DNA of 64,000 nucleotides from Flectobacillus longus (GTDB lineage: Bacteria > Bacteroidota > Bacteroidia > Cytophagales > Spirosomataceae): NCBI RefSeq assembly GCF_030056705.1, contig NZ_JASHIC010000016.1, positions 1-64,000 of the forward strand, written 5' to 3'. Position 1 is the stretch's first letter. Each line of letters begins with the position of its first letter. The notes beneath the pieces are model-generated. The model was not told where the DNA came from. It saw only the letters and a list, made by a program, of their open reading frames with translations, and did no database searches. Made by a program: the position numbers and the translations under genes. This document shows, one piece after another, positions 62,707-64,000 of the stretch.

Positions 62707-64000
62707 TTAGTTCAATGGAAGTACCTTCGGCATGTTATAAGGGATATTTTCTACAGCTCCCTTAAAGTTTCTACGTTGTACTCCTCTTACTTCAATATAA
62801 TATCTATCGCCTGCTTGTGCTTGTGATGCCAAACTAGAAACATTTACAGAACCACTACCTGTAACCTCTCCTACTTTCTTCGTTCCACGAGCTAATGCTA
62901 CATAGATTTCAGATACACGGAACTGAGCATCTTCAGGGTTAGTTGCTTTAAATGATTCATCAGCAAGGGCACGAGCCTCGATTGTACGAAGACCACTTGC
63001 GCTAGCGCCACGTTTTTCATCAATTTCACCACCATTACCATAGATTTTAACTTCTGGTCTTGGTACACGTCTTACGCGGAAAGTTTCTTTACCCAACAAC
63101 GTTCCACCGTTTGTTACATTCAAAGTAACAGTGGCGGCACTTGGAACGATGGTAACTTTACCGCGCTCTCCAGCAATTGTTTCACCACCATCAGCAGAAA
63201 AAGATGGATTCCATAAAGCACCCAAACCTGGGCTTACAACACTCAAACGGTTTGCACAACCCAAATATAAGGCAGGTAATGTTGCTGTTTCGATGTTATA
63301 GGTTGGTTTCAATACAAAATATTCTTTTGTAATTGATTCTGTTTTAGCACCTGTTGGACTCATATATGATACCGAAGCAGTATATGACTTACGAGCTAAA
63401 CCATTTTTGTCATATTCGCCACCAGCCGTTTTGAACTTAATTTGACCACGACCATCTTTCACTGGAAGTGCCGAACCGTTCAAGCTCATGCGTGGTGTAA
63501 AACCACTTGAAGTAGCTGCAATAAATACCTCAGCTTCATAGTCCATACCAGCAACAACAGTATTAGCATTAGCAGAAACTTGAGCAAATACTTTGTCAAA
63601 TTTCACTTCTTTTGCCCCTACTTTAGCAGCTAATTGACCTAGAACTTCACTTTCATAACGTCTAACTTCAGCTTGCTTTTGGCTCAATGTTGCCAAAGCC
63701 GCAGGTACTGGTGTTTGAGCAAAATTTAATTCTGCAAAGTCTTTATTTCTTTGATTTGCATCTCTCGATGCAATAGGATCATCCTTAGCACCTAAAGCTA
63801 AAGCAGGAAATACAGTGCCTTTATCAGCAATAGCAGAAAGCTTGCTAACATAATCTTCCATTGAAGAAGCTAATAGGTAAGCAATGCCTTTTTTACCAGA
63901 ACCTACCATTATTTGATACACTTTTTCTTCTTCTTTAGGGTTTTTGATTTGACCAGTTTCAGGGTCAATACCACCACCCGACTCAATTACTTTAGCTTTT
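62707..64000 (-). CDS. gldM: Gliding motility/T9SS motor protein GldM (partial)
   Basis: The frame is open to the right edge of the window, so the N-terminus with its membrane helix is missing; about 431 residues are visible. Near the edge it reads ETGQIKNPKEEEKVYQIMVG, and further on MSLNGSALPVKDGRGQIKFK and EIYVALARGTKKVGEV near the end (MPKVLPLN). These match the periplasmic D2-D4 domains of GldM, the rotor stalk that links the GldL inner-membrane motor to the GldK/N ring. gldL and gldK should lie beyond the window. Confidence 0.93.
   Translation of the reverse strand, partial: KAKVIESGGGIDPETGQIKNPKEEEKVYQIMVGSGKKGIAYLLASSMEDYVSKLSAIADKGTVFPALALGAKDDPIASRDANQRNKDFAELNFAQTPVPAALATLSQKQAEVRRYESEVLGQLAAKVGAKEVKFDKVFAQVSANANTVVAGMDYEAEVFIAATSSGFTPRMSLNGSALPVKDGRGQIKFKTAGGEYDKNGLARKSYTASVSYMSPTGAKTESITKEYFVLKPTYNIETATLPALYLGCANRLSVVSPGLGALWNPSFSADGGETIAGERGKVTIVPSAATVTLNVTNGGTLLGKETFRVRRVPRPEVKIYGNGGEIDEKRGASASGLRTIEARALADESFKATNPEDAQFRVSEIYVALARGTKKVGEVTGSGSVNVSSLASQAQAGDRYYIEVRGVQRRNFKGAVENIPYNMPKVLPLN

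Overview
This window comes from a Bacteroidota genome, most likely order Cytophagales (Spirosoma/Flectobacillus-like). I infer this from the SusC/SusD pair, the type IX secretion/gliding genes gldM, gldN and sprE/porW, a SusC-style plug protein, promoters of the TTTG-N19-TAnnTTTG type, A-rich leaders without clear Shine-Dalgarno sites, and low GC. The genus cannot be fixed from sequence alone. Most of the window is ordinary chromosome. The only recognisable mobile element is the end of an IS3-family element at base 1-118. I found no rRNA, tRNA or CRISPR array.

Layout. 0.2-10 kb: zinc-ribbon protein plus Nif3, DUF423 protein, a kinase-like protein of unknown role, an MFS transporter, the cell-elongation pair RodA/PBP2, and a small AtpZ-like protein. 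10-16 kb: T9SS lipoprotein SprE/PorW, a GT39-type glycosyltransferase, then a minus-strand methionine unit (SAM-I riboswitch, 80-aa unknown protein, MetX). 16-24 kb: an MG2-like/TonB-plug protein, the F0 part of ATP synthase (small membrane protein, atpB, atpE, atpF, atpH; alpha and gamma are not here), and a short DnaG-like primase. 24-36 kb: AsmA-like protein, GmhA, a LemA/TPM/TPM unit, DASH cryptochrome, methyltransferase, an SDR lacking the catalytic Tyr/Lys, Nudix, a GIN-domain lipoprotein, VOC protein. 36-43 kb: orphan LytTR regulator, then the lipid/translation block DUF177-rpmF-plsX-fabH, efp, accB-accC. 43-47 kb: PAP2 phosphatase and PBP1A. 46.5-59.5 kb: CRTAC1-type lipoprotein, SusD, SusC, a divergent GntR regulator, an outer-membrane-like protein and xylose isomerase. 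59.8-64 kb: UvrC, GldN and a partial GldM running off the end.

Main points for a second look. (1) Many intergenic spaces carry degenerate tandem arrays with an exact 7-bp period (945-986, 20823-20857, 22075-22102, 27004-27031, 27368-27409, several in 28010-28349, and the arms of the hairpin at 33797-33874). Their sequence differs from site to site but the period is kept. (2) A 16-bp sequence, TGTTCTGTACTGTTCT, occurs exactly twice in the regulatory regions I compared: between susC and gntR, and just upstream of xylA. It is a candidate operator for the GntR protein and would tie the SusCD system to xylose. (3) A clear SAM-I riboswitch precedes an undescribed 80-aa protein and metX. (4) A factor-independent terminator sits inside the atp operon right after atpE. 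(5) A terminator on the minus strand near 2434 has no gene in front of it and may end a small RNA.
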